Assembly: GCA_963822115.1 (NCBI GenBank)
Contig: CAWGGM010000008.1
Span: 496,001-560,000, forward strand
Length of the DNA stretch: 64,000 nt
Reading direction: 5' to 3'
Origin: CAWDXG01 sp963822115
GTDB lineage: Bacteria > Myxococcota_A > Polyangia > Polyangiales > Polyangiaceae
The number at the start of each line of letters is the position of its first letter. Within the stretch, counting starts at the first letter, position 1. Below the pieces are notes generated by a model, which saw only the letters and a list, made by a program, of their open reading frames with translations, had not been told where the DNA came from and made no database searches. Below, piece by piece: positions 1 to 7,321 of this stretch. The position numbers were made by a program, and so were the translations under genes.

Positions 1-372
1 GGAACGGTGATGGATCACCTGCACCTCGAGGTCGAGACGATCGCCCGGCGTGACGGTGTTGCGGAACTTCGCCTTGTCGATACCGAGGAAGTACATCAGG
101 CTCGATGTCGCGTCGAAGGGCTCCGAAGCGTAGGCGAGGATGCCACCGACCTGCGCCAGCGCCTCGATGATGAGTACGCCGGGCATGATGGGATGGCCCG
201 GGAAGTGTCCCTGGCACCACGGCTCGTTGTAGCTGACCATCTTGTGGCCCCGGATGAGCTCGCCGGGCTCGATCTCGGTGACCCGGTCGACCAGCACGAA
301 CGGGTAGCGGTGCGGGAGGATCTCGAGAATCTTCGGGATCTCGATCTTCACGCTCTTGCCGCGGGCGTTCAT
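1..372 (-). CDS. fabZ: 3-hydroxyacyl-[ACP] dehydratase FabZ (3' end outside window)
   Basis: Dehydrates 3-hydroxyacyl-ACP to trans-2-enoyl-ACP in fatty acid synthesis; in the lpx cluster it competes with lipid A synthesis for 3-hydroxyacyl-ACP. Reading from the ATG at 372, the hot-dog fold signature HFPGHPIMPGVLIIEA is present, with the catalytic His and the helix Glu. The N-terminus contains ILEILPHRYPFVLVDR, typical of FabZ rather than FabA. Only 124 codons are visible, and the C-terminus lies beyond position 1. The start overlaps the lpxD stop (ATGA), so translation is probably coupled. Identity is nearly certain. Confidence 0.95.
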   Translation of the reverse strand, partial: MNARGKSVKIEIPKILEILPHRYPFVLVDRVTEIEPGELIRGHKMVSYNEPWCQGHFPGHPIMPGVLIIEALAQVGGILAYASEPFDATSSLMYFLGIDKAKFRNTVTPGDRLDLEVQVIHHRS

Positions 373-1352
373 TTTCGTCGACCTCCGGGCTTCTTCAGGA
401 TGCGGGCCATCGCGCGGATCCAGCGTGTGCGCGACACCGCAGGGAATCCTGCCACGACAGCTCCGGCCGGTACATCCCCGATCACTCCGCTCTTCGCAGC
501 GACACGGGCCCGGGCGCCCACGCGGGCGTGATCGGTGACCCCCGCCTGCCCTCCGACAAGTACTCCCTCACCAATGTCCGCCGAGCCCGCGAAGCCGGAC
601 TGCGCCGCAACCAGGCTGCCGGCGCCGATACGGACGTTGTGGCCGACGTGCACCTGGGCGTCCAGGCGCGCGCCGCGGCCGATCCATGTGGGTGCGAGCG
701 TGCCGGAATCGACGCTGCACAGGGGCCCGATTTCCGCGTCGTCCTCGATCACGACGCCGCCCGGCTGGGGCACGCGTACACGCTGGCCGTCCGGCGCCTC
801 TGTCCAACCGAAACCCGAGCGACCGATCACCGCGCACGCACCCACGACGACCCGCTGCCCGATCTCGACCGCGCCGTAGATCACGGCGTTTTCACCGATG
901 CGCGATCCGGAGCCGACACGCGCACCCGACAGCACGACGGCTCCAGCGCCAAGCTCCACATCCGGAGCAACGTCCGCTCCAGGCTCGACCAGCGCCGTCT
1001 GGTGCCGACCAGCGACGGCGTCCGGCGCAGACAGCGAAGCGAGCAGCTCGGCGACGACCCACATAGGCTGCGGGTGCAGCCAGCGCCGGCCTGGCGCAAC
1101 TCGCGACGACAGATCGGCGTGGCACAGCAGCACGCCCGGCGCTGCAAGCGCCGTCGCCAGTTGCCGGGCCGAGCTCAAGAGCACGAGGTCCGCGGGCGCG
1201 GACGCCTGCTCCGGCGTCACGAGCCGTTCGACACGTGTCGACGTGAGCGGCGCGTCGGCCTGTCCGCCGTGCCGCTCGACCAGCTCCGCAATCTTGGCCG
1301 GCTCCGGAAGTGCGATCCCGCGTCGCGCGGGGCCCGGCTCCGGAGCGGTCAT
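369..1352 (-). CDS. lpxD: UDP-3-O-acylglucosamine N-acyltransferase LpxD
   Basis: Adds the second 3-hydroxyacyl chain to UDP-3-O-acylglucosamine in lipid A synthesis, in the cytoplasm. The 327-residue length is close to the usual 330-345. Residues about 1-105 match the uridine-binding N-domain. Residues about 115-290 form a left-handed beta-helix of hexapeptide repeats (for example VELGAG, ARVGSG, SRIGEN). The acyltransferase His lies in VHVGHNVRIG, followed by AAQSGFAGS. A basic C-terminal helix ends in KKPGGRRK. The gene starts at an ATG 11 nt after skp and overlaps fabZ by 4 nt, the classic skp-lpxD-fabZ order. Confidence 0.95.
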   Translation of the reverse strand: MTAPEPGPARRGIALPEPAKIAELVERHGGQADAPLTSTRVERLVTPEQASAPADLVLLSSARQLATALAAPGVLLCHADLSSRVAPGRRWLHPQPMWVVAELLASLSAPDAVAGRHQTALVEPGADVAPDVELGAGAVVLSGARVGSGSRIGENAVIYGAVEIGQRVVVGACAVIGRSGFGWTEAPDGQRVRVPQPGGVVIEDDAEIGPLCSVDSGTLAPTWIGRGARLDAQVHVGHNVRIGAGSLVAAQSGFAGSADIGEGVLVGGQAGVTDHARVGARARVAAKSGVIGDVPAGAVVAGFPAVSRTRWIRAMARILKKPGGRRK

Positions 1353-1363
1353 CGCGCCCGGCG

Positions 1364-1948
1364 CTACTTCTTGCCCTTGGCCGCCTTGGGCGCGGGCTTC
1401 TTCTTCTGGCCCTTGTCGCCGGACGTAGCGCCTGCGCCCTGGTTGTACATCTGGATCACGCGATCGGTCAGATCGAGATCACTACGGACGTACGGCACGG
1501 CCTGCTTGTCGACGACGATGTCGTAGCCTTCCTGCGACGCGAGCCGGCGGATGATGCTCATGGCGCGCTGGAAGATGGGCTGCGTCAGCTCGTTCTGCTT
1601 CTTCTGCAGCTCCTTGTTGTATTCGACGAACACCGTCTGCAGCTGCACCATCTCGCGCTGCCACGTCGCCATGCGCTTCTGCAGTGCTGCCTTGCTGAGC
1701 ACGCTGCGCTGCTTCTCGATGTCCTGACGCTCCTTCTGCAGGTCGGACTGCTTCTTGTCGAGCTGCCGCTGGCGGCTGTCGAAGAGCTTCTTCAGGGTGG
1801 CCTGCGCGCGGAGCCCGTCCTCGGTCTCCATGATCGCGCGCTGGGTGTCCACCACTGCCACCTTCGTCTGAGCGTGCGCGGTAGCCGAAAACACCGACAC
1901 TACGGCGACGGCGAGAACCACCCCCACAAACCGCTGGATCGAACCCAT
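1364..1948 (-). CDS. skp: OmpH/Skp family periplasmic chaperone
   Basis: Periplasmic holdase for unfolded outer-membrane proteins on their way to the Bam complex. From the ATG at 1948 it is 194 residues, with a signal peptide ending in SATAHA before QTKVAVVD, then the family motif VAVVDTQRAI. A long charged coiled-coil arm (about residues 40-125) is rich in Lys, Gln and Glu. The tail is Lys-rich (GQKKKPAPKAAKGKK). An upstream in-frame ATG 12 codons earlier would put charged residues ahead of the signal peptide and is less likely. lpxD follows after 11 nt. bamA, the usual upstream neighbour, is not here. Confidence 0.9.
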   Translation of the reverse strand: MGSIQRFVGVVLAVAVVSVFSATAHAQTKVAVVDTQRAIMETEDGLRAQATLKKLFDSRQRQLDKKQSDLQKERQDIEKQRSVLSKAALQKRMATWQREMVQLQTVFVEYNKELQKKQNELTQPIFQRAMSIIRRLASQEGYDIVVDKQAVPYVRSDLDLTDRVIQMYNQGAGATSGDKGQKKKPAPKAAKGKK

Positions 1949-2016
1949 GGCGGGGGCTCTAGCGTCCAGCACGTCGGGGGTCAAGTCACGCCCCCGTGGT
2001 CGCAGCCTTTCTACCG

Positions 2017-3387
2017 CTAGATCAGCACGTAGTCGTTCGCGTCGGTGGCTTCCTGCGCCACGATGCTGGACGTTTCCTCGTCGCGCTTGATGGCCAGCTC
2101 GTACAGCTGCCCGAGGATGGCCGGATGCTGCTTGATCAGGTCGAGGAAGCGATCCCGCGGGAGGTGCAGGGTGACGGTGGGGCTCGAGGCGATCACGTCG
2201 GCGTTCGAGGGGCGGCGCAGCACGAGCGCCACTTCGCCCACCACCTCGCCCACGCCCAGTCTAGCGACCATGGTGCTGTCGTCCCCGTCGCGGACCACCA
2301 CGGCCACTTCGCCCGACGCGACCAGGTGCAGCCCGTCCGATTCCTGCCCCTGGATGATCAGCCGATCGCCCTCCTCGAATGTGCGCGTGACGAAGCGCTC
2401 GACCAACGCGGGTCGCTCCTTGGGCTTCACCGCGCTGAGGATGGCGCTGGTGCGCACGAGGTTCTCGACCATGCGCCGGCGGCAATGGTCGGCAAACTCC
2501 GTCCCCACGCGCGGCTGGCGCGCAGCCACCGCGTCCAGCGCCTCCTTGCGCGCGACCAGAACGATGCTCGGCCGACACGCCACCACGCTTGCCGCGCGGG
2601 GTGAGCGCGAAAGCAGCGCCATCTCGCCGAACAGCGCGCCTGAGCCGAGATGCGCAAGCAGGATCTCCCCGGACTCCTTGTCGTCGTCGGTGGCCTTGCG
2701 CCGGACCTCGAGCTCGCCGCGCGCGACAATGTACGCTTCGGCGCCGCTCGTCCCTTCCTCGATCAGCACCGTGCCGCTCGACACGCTCGAGGTGTCGAAG
2801 ATGCCGATCATCGAGCGCAACCCGTCGCGATCCAGCGCAGAGAAGAGCGGCTCGGGGGCGACCTTGGGAGGCTCCTTGCGCGCCTTCACGTCGTCGTCCA
2901 GCAGCCGGCGCGCCTCTTGAAGCGCTTCCTCGGCCTTGGCCATCAGCGCCTTGCCGCTCAGCGCGGCCGGCAGGGGCTTGAAGTCCTCGCCAGCCTGCCC
3001 CGGGAGCTCCGGCGGCGTGGCGCCTCGCGACAGCAGCCGCGGCGAACCGGCGGCGAACGCGGCGGCGATGTCGTCCAGCCGTGACGAGTCGTCGGCGCCG
3101 AGCGAGCGGAGATCGCAGCACGCGGCGACGGCCAACGGCAGGTTCCCTGCGTCGATAGCGCGGGTCACGCATGCCTCCAGGCCGTCCGCGGCGATTTCGC
3201 GCTGGCCGAGCGCAGCCAGCAGCCGCGACGTGACGAGCAGCGCGATGGGACTGGCTGGCTCGCTCTTCACCAGAGCGGTCGCCCAGCGCAGCGAGGCGTC
3301 CAGCTCGTCTGCCAGAGCCAGCGCCAGGGCGCGGTCGAGCGGGCTCTCGACGGTCGAGCCCGGAAGGTCGGGAGGCGCTGTGGCCAT
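2017..3387 (-). CDS. Protein with two cyclic-nucleotide-binding domains
   Basis: A 456-residue protein with no DNA-binding domain, probably a cytoplasmic nucleotide sensor or scaffold. The first 130 residues are Ala/Leu-rich and TPR-like. Two cNMP-binding beta-barrels follow, at about 185-300 and 310-430. The first has a good phosphate-binding cassette, FGEMALLSRSPRAASVVA. In the second the corresponding segment is VGEVALVLRRPSNADVIA, where PRAA has become PSNA, so ligand binding there is doubtful. The start is the ATG at 3387; a GTG two codons upstream is also possible. It sits between hrcA and skp on the same strand with 50 and 68 nt gaps, so it is probably co-transcribed. The ligand and output are unknown. 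Confidence 0.8.
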   Translation of the reverse strand: MATAPPDLPGSTVESPLDRALALALADELDASLRWATALVKSEPASPIALLVTSRLLAALGQREIAADGLEACVTRAIDAGNLPLAVAACCDLRSLGADDSSRLDDIAAAFAAGSPRLLSRGATPPELPGQAGEDFKPLPAALSGKALMAKAEEALQEARRLLDDDVKARKEPPKVAPEPLFSALDRDGLRSMIGIFDTSSVSSGTVLIEEGTSGAEAYIVARGELEVRRKATDDDKESGEILLAHLGSGALFGEMALLSRSPRAASVVACRPSIVLVARKEALDAVAARQPRVGTEFADHCRRRMVENLVRTSAILSAVKPKERPALVERFVTRTFEEGDRLIIQGQESDGLHLVASGEVAVVVRDGDDSTMVARLGVGEVVGEVALVLRRPSNADVIASSPTVTLHLPRDRFLDLIKQHPAILGQLYELAIKRDEETSSIVAQEATDANDYVLI

Positions 3388-3437
3388 GACCACCGGAGCG
3401 TATCACGGAATGCCGGAAGGTCAGCGCACGCGGGGGG

Positions 3438-4505
3438 CTACTCGTTGTTGCCGCGCGGTTCGCCTGGCTTGCCCAGCCGGGCCAGCGCGGCGCTCATCGC
3501 GTCGGCGGTCGCGCCCACCAGCGGCACCACCGTCTGGTAGTCCATGCGCGTCGGCCCGATGATGCCCACAGCGCCACCTGGCCGCCCCTCCTCCTCGGCG
3601 TAGGGCGCGGCGACCAGACTGACGGGGAAGCCGACGGCATCGCTGGTCTCCTCGCCCAGGAACACCTGCACGCGCTGCGCCGCCAGGATGCGGTCGAGCA
3701 GCGACACCAGCCGCTCGCGGTCCTCGAGGGCGCGCAGGAGCTCGCCGACGTGCTCGGTGCTGGCAAAGCCCTGCTCGAAGAGCCGCGCTTGCCCCTCGAT
3801 CAGGATGTCGGCGCGGCGATCGGTATCTTCAATGGCTTGGCTGACCAGCGACAGGCCCAGCTCGCGTAGCGCCTCGAGCTCGCCCCGGTGCTCGTCGACG
3901 GAGCGCGCGAAGAAGTCGCGCACCGCACCCAGAGTGCGGCCCTCGATGACCTCTTCCAGCATGTTGTGCAGTCGCTGGAGCTCGCTCTCGCCGAGCTGCG
4001 CGTCGGTCTTCAAGAAGCGGTTTTCCACCGTACCGTCCGACAGCACGATCACGCTGAGCAGCTCGCCCGGCCGCGTGGGGATGAAGCGCACCTTCATGAG
4101 CGTGCGCGTCTCGACGCGCGGACGCACCAACACCGCCGCCGCTCCGGTCAGCTCGGAGAGCAGCCGTCCGGTCTCGCGCAGGAGGTCCGCACCGGGACGC
4201 AGGTCCTCGAACCATTCAGCAATCTTTCCCGCCTCTTCCGCCGACAGCTGGCGGACCCGCATCAGCGCGTCGATGAACAGCCGGAAGGCCTTCTCCGTCG
4301 GCACGCGCCCGGCCGAGGTGTGCGGCTGCGTCAGGTAGCCGGCATCCTCCAGGTCCGCGAGCACGTTGCGGATGGTCGCCGCGGAAAGATCGAAGCCGTA
4401 CTTCTTGGCAAGCGTACGGCTGCCGACCGGTTCGCCGGTGGCGATAAACTCGTTGACGACCGCGTACAGGACAGATCGACCGCGCTTGGTGAGGTTCGTG
4501 CTCAC
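3438..4505 (-). CDS. hrcA: Heat-inducible transcription repressor HrcA
   Basis: Repressor of groESL/dnaK-type heat-shock operons that binds CIRCE operators. From a GTG at 4505 it is 355 residues, the normal family length. The N-terminal winged helix contains AATIRNVLADLEDAGYLTQP and HTSAGRVPTEKAFRLFID, the hallmark HrcA sequences. The GAF-like middle and the C-terminal segment GPTRMDYQTVVPLV are also present. The frame stays open far upstream, but that part is antisense to the next gene and has no HrcA similarity, so GTG 4505 is preferred. No CIRCE element (TTAGCACTC-N9-GAGTGCTAA) was seen upstream; a different inverted repeat lies there (4548-4572). Confidence 0.93.
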   Translation of the reverse strand: MSTNLTKRGRSVLYAVVNEFIATGEPVGSRTLAKKYGFDLSAATIRNVLADLEDAGYLTQPHTSAGRVPTEKAFRLFIDALMRVRQLSAEEAGKIAEWFEDLRPGADLLRETGRLLSELTGAAAVLVRPRVETRTLMKVRFIPTRPGELLSVIVLSDGTVENRFLKTDAQLGESELQRLHNMLEEVIEGRTLGAVRDFFARSVDEHRGELEALRELGLSLVSQAIEDTDRRADILIEGQARLFEQGFASTEHVGELLRALEDRERLVSLLDRILAAQRVQVFLGEETSDAVGFPVSLVAAPYAEEEGRPGGAVGIIGPTRMDYQTVVPLVGATADAMSAALARLGKPGEPRGNNE

Positions 4506-4547
4506 TAGCCAATTCTGGGGTCCGGCAGGCTGTCGCGTCAAATCCGC

Positions 4548-4572
4548 CCGCACGCCCCGGCGCGGCGTGCGG
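4548..4572. promoter_or_regulatory. Perfect 9-bp inverted repeat in the hrcA leader
   Basis: CCGCACGCC (4548-4556) and GGCGTGCGG (4564-4572) are exact reverse complements around a 7-nt centre. The repeat lies 43 bp upstream of the hrcA GTG, in the divergent gap before the extensin-like gene. It could be an operator or an RNA hairpin in the hrcA leader. It does not resemble CIRCE. Its role is inferred from position only. Confidence 0.3.
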
Positions 4573-4637
4573 TACCGGTAGTTCCGACACTGACGCGAGA
4601 TTTTGCCCTTGGCCCCGACGTGCGCTAGCGCTGGGCG

Positions 4638-5363
4638 GTGCGCGCTTTCTCCTTGTGGCTTGCTGCCGCGGCGGCTCTCGTTCTGACGCCGACCTCCGCC
4701 CACGCCCACAAGAACCTCGCGCGCTTCCTGCCGGGGGCGACGCACACGCCTGCATGCCGCTACGCGCGCATGACGCCGCACACCTGCTTGAAGGAGCTCC
4801 GCCACCGCCACATCGCCTACCGCCGCGTCAAGCACGCACCCGGCGTGCTCATCCCGGTGCGGCTCAGGGGCAAGCTCGGCGGCGTGCTCTACCGGACCGA
4901 CTTTCCGGCAAGGAAACGCCGCACGGTGCCGTGGGAGGTCTTCGATTGCCGGCTGGTACTGGCGATGGACGACTTCAGCCGGATCCTGCGCGCCCACGAT
5001 ATCGACGAGGTCCGCATCTTCTCCGGTTGGCGCCCGCCGTCGAAGCACTGGCCCAAGGGCAAGATCGCCAAACGCCACCCCGGCGCCCTGGCCGTCGACA
5101 TGCGGCTGTTCAAGAAGAAGTCCGGCAAGGAACTGGTCGTCCTGCACGACTTCCACGGCCGCATCGGCAACAAGACCTGCGGGCCCAAGGCCACGAAACC
5201 CAGACCCGCGACGCCCGAAGCCCGCGAGCTGCACTCCATCGTGTGCGAGGCCGCCGACCAGCACCTGTTCAACGTCATCCTCACACCCGACTACAACAAA
5301 CCGCACCACAACCACTTCCACATGGAAGTCACGCATGGCGTGAAGTGGTTTATCGTGGATTGA
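4638..5363 (+). CDS. Secreted extensin-like / M15-type peptidase-fold protein
   Basis: A 241-residue exported protein that probably acts on cell-wall peptides. It starts at GTG 4638 with a signal peptide (MRAFSLWLAAAAALVLTPTS, cleavage after AHA). The mature part carries the D,D-peptidase-like zinc pattern: FSGWRP, then RHPGALAVDM (His and Asp ligands) and HHNHFHMEV (the HxH ligand). These are shared by extensin-like and VanY/M15 families. Cysteines at CRY, TCL, DCR, KTC and VCE could form periplasmic disulfides. It is divergent from hrcA. Substrate specificity cannot be read from the sequence. Confidence 0.8.
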   Translation: MRAFSLWLAAAAALVLTPTSAHAHKNLARFLPGATHTPACRYARMTPHTCLKELRHRHIAYRRVKHAPGVLIPVRLRGKLGGVLYRTDFPARKRRTVPWEVFDCRLVLAMDDFSRILRAHDIDEVRIFSGWRPPSKHWPKGKIAKRHPGALAVDMRLFKKKSGKELVVLHDFHGRIGNKTCGPKATKPRPATPEARELHSIVCEAADQHLFNVILTPDYNKPHHNHFHMEVTHGVKWFIVD

Positions 5364-5541
5364 CGCCGGGCGGGGCAGCATCCGCGTCCGTCGCGGCATC
5401 CGCGCCTGCAGCGTCCGCAGGACCGTTGCCCGGACCCACTTGGCCGCCGGGCACGACGCTGCTCGCAGTGTGCGATCCACTACAGGCCGCGCACCCGAGC
5501 AGCATGGCGCTCATCAGTCCCGCCCAACACCAACTCGGCAT
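5350..5541 (-). CDS. Possible small lipoprotein (63 aa)
   Basis: From an ATG at 5541 the frame encodes a short hydrophobic N-terminus with a lipobox-like MLLGC, then a Gly/Pro/Ala/Asp-rich tail (for example ADAAGADAATDADAAPPG). This style resembles the larger lipoproteins in the window. It converges on the extensin-like gene and overlaps its last 14 nt. There is no recognised domain, and the short length leaves room for chance. Confidence 0.35.
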   Translation of the reverse strand: MPSWCWAGLMSAMLLGCAACSGSHTASSVVPGGQVGPGNGPADAAGADAATDADAAPPGVNPR

Positions 5542-5708
5542 TGCTACCCATCTTCTGCAAGACCACAAACAGATCCAGGTGAGGACATCCCGGACGGGCC
5601 GCCATCAGAACAGCCCCTGCAACCGAAAAAGGGTTTCGCGTAGCTGCCTGCGCTCCCCGTAGAAACTGCTGTTTGCCGGAGCAGGGTCGTGGCAGCATCG
5701 CAGTCGAG

Positions 5709-7265
5709 ATGGAACGCAAGCGGCAGGGGCAGCACGCAGGGCTCGTCGCGTTGGGATGCGCGCTGGCCGTCGGAGCGAGCCTGCCGATAGCCGGCTGCGG
5801 CTGGTTCGACACCTATCCTGCCCCGTGCCCGGTGGATGCGGGCGGAGGTGCCGGAGCGGGAGGGACCGGTGGCGCGAGCGGCACGAACGGGGACTCGGGC
5901 GCCGACTCCGGCGCGGTATGCGGCGACGGCATCGTCGGCGGCAGCGAGGAATGCGACAACGGCACGGCCAACGCCAAAGGCAGCGGCTGCGAGACCGACT
6001 GCCATTTCAGCTGTCACACCGACGCCGATTGTGACGACGGCGACCCGTGCAACGGCGCCGAGACCTGCCAGGCCGTCGCTGGCGGCCAAGCCTGCAAGGC
6101 GGGCACTCCAGCCGTCGACAACACGACGTGTGGGACCGGCGGCTACTGCAAGAGCGGCGTGTGCACGCAACCAGTGTGCGGGAACGGTACAGTCGAGCCG
6201 GGCGAGGACTGCGAGCCGCCGGACACCGCGACATGCAGCGACAAGTGCAAGAACGTCGTCTGCGGCGACGGCGTCATCGCCGGCAACGAGCAGTGCGACG
6301 ACGGCAACACGAAGAATCTCGATGGCTGCGACTCGACCTGCCGCTACGAGACGGTGATGCGCCTCACCAAGTTCGCGTTCAGCCGGGACGCCGCACCGTC
6401 GTACTGTGCAAACAGCGGGAACGCACTCGGATCGGCCATCTCCAGCACTGTCCTGGGCGCGTTCGACGACGCCATCCAGAACTCGATCACGGGCGGCGTC
6501 TTCAATGCCTTCCTCGCGTTCGGCGGACTGGACGATCCGACCGGTGCGAACGCGACGAGCATCCGTCTCGGCATGCTTTCGGGATCGATCGACTCGAACT
6601 ACCCGGGCACCTGGGCTCCAGACACGCTCGACGAGTGGTATCTGGCCGACCCGGGCGCGCTCGACGCGCAGGACCAACCCACACAGGTCTTCTCGCCGGC
6701 CGCAATCGCGTCCCACGTTCTGTCCGGCGGTCCAAACGCGATCAAGATCCAGCTCTTCGTCAACACGACTCCGACCGAGCTGGATTCGATCGATTCCAGG
6801 ATACGCGCGACCATCGATACCTCGTCGGCGCCGGACACGCCTGGACCGCCGCCCTCGGCGCTGGCGCAAGGGTTCAAGGTGTTCCAGACCGTCACCGCGA
6901 CGGCCGCGGACCAGGGCCTGTGCGGAGTGGCGACCGTCGAGTCCCTGTCGCACACGGCGTTGGCCCAGGATTTCTGTCTCGGTCCGAACGCCTGCCAGCC
7001 CTCGACAGTGTGTGCGGGGTCGCACGCGTACAACTGCAGCAACAACTCGCTGCTCGACGTGCTGGTGGGCGGGTGCAAGGTGACATCGCTCTGCGTGTCG
7101 GCGGTAGCGCCAACGCAGCCCGATATCGGAACCGGCGGCAATGCGCCCGCGACGCTCACGACCGGCGCGAACAACGTGGTGACGCCCAGCGTGCCGACCG
7201 ACGGCTACACGTTCTTCGTTCACTTCGCCGGGGCGCGGGCGCACCTGACCAACAATCTCCCGTAG
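5709..7265 (+). CDS. Lipoprotein with Myxococcus-type cysteine-rich repeats
   Basis: A 518-residue surface or periplasmic lipoprotein. The signal peptide ends in the lipobox LPIAGC (Cys30). A Gly/Ala/Ser linker follows, then three disulfide-rich repeats beginning CGDGIVGGSEECDNG, CGNGTVEPGEDCEPP and CGDGVIAGNEQCDDGN, the pattern of the myxobacterial cysteine-rich repeat. The C-terminal 300 residues have no domain I recognise. The start is ATG 5709; the frame opens 12 codons earlier, but that segment is charged. The function is unknown; the architecture suggests a cell-surface or adhesion role. Confidence 0.8.
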   Translation: MERKRQGQHAGLVALGCALAVGASLPIAGCGWFDTYPAPCPVDAGGGAGAGGTGGASGTNGDSGADSGAVCGDGIVGGSEECDNGTANAKGSGCETDCHFSCHTDADCDDGDPCNGAETCQAVAGGQACKAGTPAVDNTTCGTGGYCKSGVCTQPVCGNGTVEPGEDCEPPDTATCSDKCKNVVCGDGVIAGNEQCDDGNTKNLDGCDSTCRYETVMRLTKFAFSRDAAPSYCANSGNALGSAISSTVLGAFDDAIQNSITGGVFNAFLAFGGLDDPTGANATSIRLGMLSGSIDSNYPGTWAPDTLDEWYLADPGALDAQDQPTQVFSPAAIASHVLSGGPNAIKIQLFVNTTPTELDSIDSRIRATIDTSSAPDTPGPPPSALAQGFKVFQTVTATAADQGLCGVATVESLSHTALAQDFCLGPNACQPSTVCAGSHAYNCSNNSLLDVLVGGCKVTSLCVSAVAPTQPDIGTGGNAPATLTTGANNVVTPSVPTDGYTFFVHFAGARAHLTNNLP

Positions 7266-7321
7266 ACCGGCCAACGCGATTCCGTGTGGGATCCCGCGCC
7301 GGCGCGGCGCTATGGTGCAGC

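Noticed and set aside
4506..5480. N-terminal extension of the hrcA frame giving a 680-residue protein
   Set aside because: The added 325 codons are antisense to the extensin-like gene and show no HrcA similarity; GTG 4505 gives the normal length.
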